NCBI GenBank assembly: GCA_018820745.1
Contig: JAHJNP010000152.1
Coordinates: 1-14,610, forward strand
Length of the DNA stretch: 14,610 bases
Direction of reading: 5' to 3'
Source: Gammaproteobacteria bacterium
GTDB taxonomy: Bacteria > Pseudomonadota > Gammaproteobacteria > Burkholderiales > Thiobacillaceae
Below, piece by piece: positions 13,513-14,610 of the stretch (positions within the stretch are counted from its first letter, which is position 1; each line of letters starts with the position of its first letter). The notes under the pieces were generated by a model, which was not told the origin of the DNA, searched no databases, and saw nothing but the letters and a program-made list of their open reading frames with translations. The translations under genes and the position numbers were made by a program.

Positions 13513-14610
13513 CGTTTGGCGGCTGCCGGAGCAGACTGTTCAGCGCGGGAGACGATGGCGAGCAAGGGCTCATAGGCCCGCAGCAATTGCGCCACGCGCT
13601 TGTCCCAGTGATTGTCGCGGGCGTAATCGAGGATCGAGGCGCGGTCCCAATCCTTGTTGAGCGCGGCATCCAGCGCCTGCTGCAGGGCAGCGCTGTCGCC
13701 GAACGGGACGATGCAGCCGAGTTCCTCGCGGCACACCACTTCGGCGTTTCCGCCGACGTTGGTGGTGACCACCGGCAGGCCGCAGGCCATGGCTTCCAGA
13801 AATACGTTGGCCCAGCCTTCGTTGCGGGTGGCGAGCACGAAGACGTCGGAAGCCGACAACGGCCACTTGATTTCGTCCGGCGGGAGTGCGCCAAGGAAAT
13901 GCACGCGTCCGGCCAGCCCCAGCCACGCGACCTGGGCGGTGAGTTCGACGCGATTGTCGCCTTCCGGGCTGGCGCCGCCGACGATGAGATAGTGCAGGTC
14001 AGGGTGATGCTTGAGCAGCGCCGGCAGGACGTCGATGACGCGGTGCATGCCCTTGCGCTCGACCAGGGCGCCCACCGAGACCAGCACCTTCGCGCTGTCC
14101 GGCAGGCCGAGGCGGGCGCGGGCGGCGGCGCGGGCCACCGGCTGGAAGCGCTCAGTGTCGATGCCGTTGCCGACGACTTCGGTTTTATCTTCGGCAGCGC
14201 CCAGTTCGATCGCCAGCCGGCGCAGGGAATCGGAGACGGAGAACACCCGGGCAGCGGATTTCAGGGCGCGCGACAGCCGGGGGCGCAGCACGGGGTTCCT
14301 GCTGTGCGGCACTTCGGTGCCGCGCAGGGTGATCGTCGCCGGCAGGCCCAGCCAGCGCCCCAGTCGGGTGGCGGCTTCGCCATCGGGGTAGGTGAAATGG
14401 GCGTCGATCAGCTGCGCGCCCTGGCGCTTCAGTTTTCGCATCAGACCGACGCTCGCCAGTGCCATCGACCAGCCGTCGAACTGGCGCAGCAGGCCTGGAA
14501 CCGACAGATAGCGCGGGTGGTAGACGCGGATGCCCTGCTGGATTTCCAGCGCCGGGGCCTGTGGGCGGTAGCCGGGGCGCAGCAGGCGGATCAGCGACTG
14601 CCCGGGAAAC
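13509..14610 (-). CDS. Family 4 glycosyltransferase (5' end beyond window)
   Basis: The C-terminal 366 residues of a GT-B fold family 4 glycosyltransferase; the frame is open to the window edge, so the true start lies outside. The visible N-terminal part contains VYHPRYLSVPGLL and then IDAHFTYPDGE, the region of the first Rossmann domain typical of TuaC-like enzymes. The C-terminal domain has VVGNGIDTERFQP, LVSVGALVERKGMHRVI and, near the end, NEGWANVFLEAMACGLPVV, the retaining-transferase EX7E motif with both glutamates present, followed by VGGNAEVV. It should add a sugar from a nucleotide donor to the lipid-linked glycan at the cytoplasmic membrane. An internal ATG at 14465 is not the start, because conserved sequence continues upstream of it. 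It is the first visible gene of the main minus-strand operon and overlaps the sulfotransferase gene by 4 bp. Confidence 0.93.
   Translation of the reverse strand, partial: FPGQSLIRLLRPGYRPQAPALEIQQGIRVYHPRYLSVPGLLRQFDGWSMALASVGLMRKLKRQGAQLIDAHFTYPDGEAATRLGRWLGLPATITLRGTEVPHSRNPVLRPRLSRALKSAARVFSVSDSLRRLAIELGAAEDKTEVVGNGIDTERFQPVARAAARARLGLPDSAKVLVSVGALVERKGMHRVIDVLPALLKHHPDLHYLIVGGASPEGDNRVELTAQVAWLGLAGRVHFLGALPPDEIKWPLSASDVFVLATRNEGWANVFLEAMACGLPVVTTNVGGNAEVVCREELGCIVPFGDSAALQQALDAALNKDWDRASILDYARDNHWDKRVAQLLRAYEPLLAIVSRAEQSAPAAAKR

Overview
The window reads as part of an exopolysaccharide / surface-glycan biosynthesis locus from a GC-rich Gram-negative bacterium. The best taxonomic guess is a betaproteobacterium of the Nitrosomonadales/Rhodocyclales kind. 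The guess rests on GC-rich codon use, the gene complement, and one recognisable marker: the multi-pass protein at 7921-9222 has the start and Wzy_C-type core of the 'O-glycosylation ligase, exosortase A system-associated' family, which travels with PEP-CTERM/XrtA loci. No exosortase or PEP-CTERM protein lies inside the window, so the link to that system is inferred from this one family. No rRNA, tRNA, CRISPR array or transposase gene was found.

Layout: almost everything lies on the minus strand, so transcription runs from 14610 towards 1. (a) 14610-7921 is a tightly packed operon: family 4 glycosyltransferase (5' end outside the window), sulfotransferase, PaaK/CapK-like adenylate-forming enzyme, an alpha/alpha-toroid protein resembling VpsJ, a formyltransferase, and the ligase/polymerase. 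(b) 7924-7576 is a decayed stretch with a start codon overlapping the ligase stop but no intact gene. (c) 7594-4807 is a three-gene module of clearly lower GC: a GT39/ArnT-like integral-membrane glycosyltransferase, a GtrA-type flippase and a GtrB-type polyprenyl-phosphate glycosyltransferase, laid out like phage-type serotype-conversion modules. (d) 2929-4755 is the only plus-strand gene, an asparagine-synthetase-like amide-forming enzyme whose glutaminase half has lost its catalytic signature. (e) 2685-1 resumes the minus strand: a second, unrelated-looking sulfotransferase, a membrane-anchored polysaccharide-deacetylase-like protein and a family 2 glycosyltransferase cut by the window edge.

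Working model (inference): the glycosyltransferases build a glycan on a lipid carrier, the ligase polymerises or transfers it, and the gtr module adds a periplasmic side-branch sugar. A set of tailoring enzymes (two PAPS-type sulfotransferases, a formyltransferase, a deacetylase, an adenylate-forming enzyme and an ATP-dependent amide synthetase) would give it an unusually decorated chemistry. Seven neighbouring gene pairs share the same 4-bp ATGA stop/start overlap, and so does the decayed ORF with the ligase. This points to translational coupling and makes the two non-overlapping junctions (1609-1767 and 7595-7920) stand out as places where something was inserted or lost. The 1609-1767 junction and the 2686-2928 divergent gap each carry a dispersed-repeat-type palindrome.
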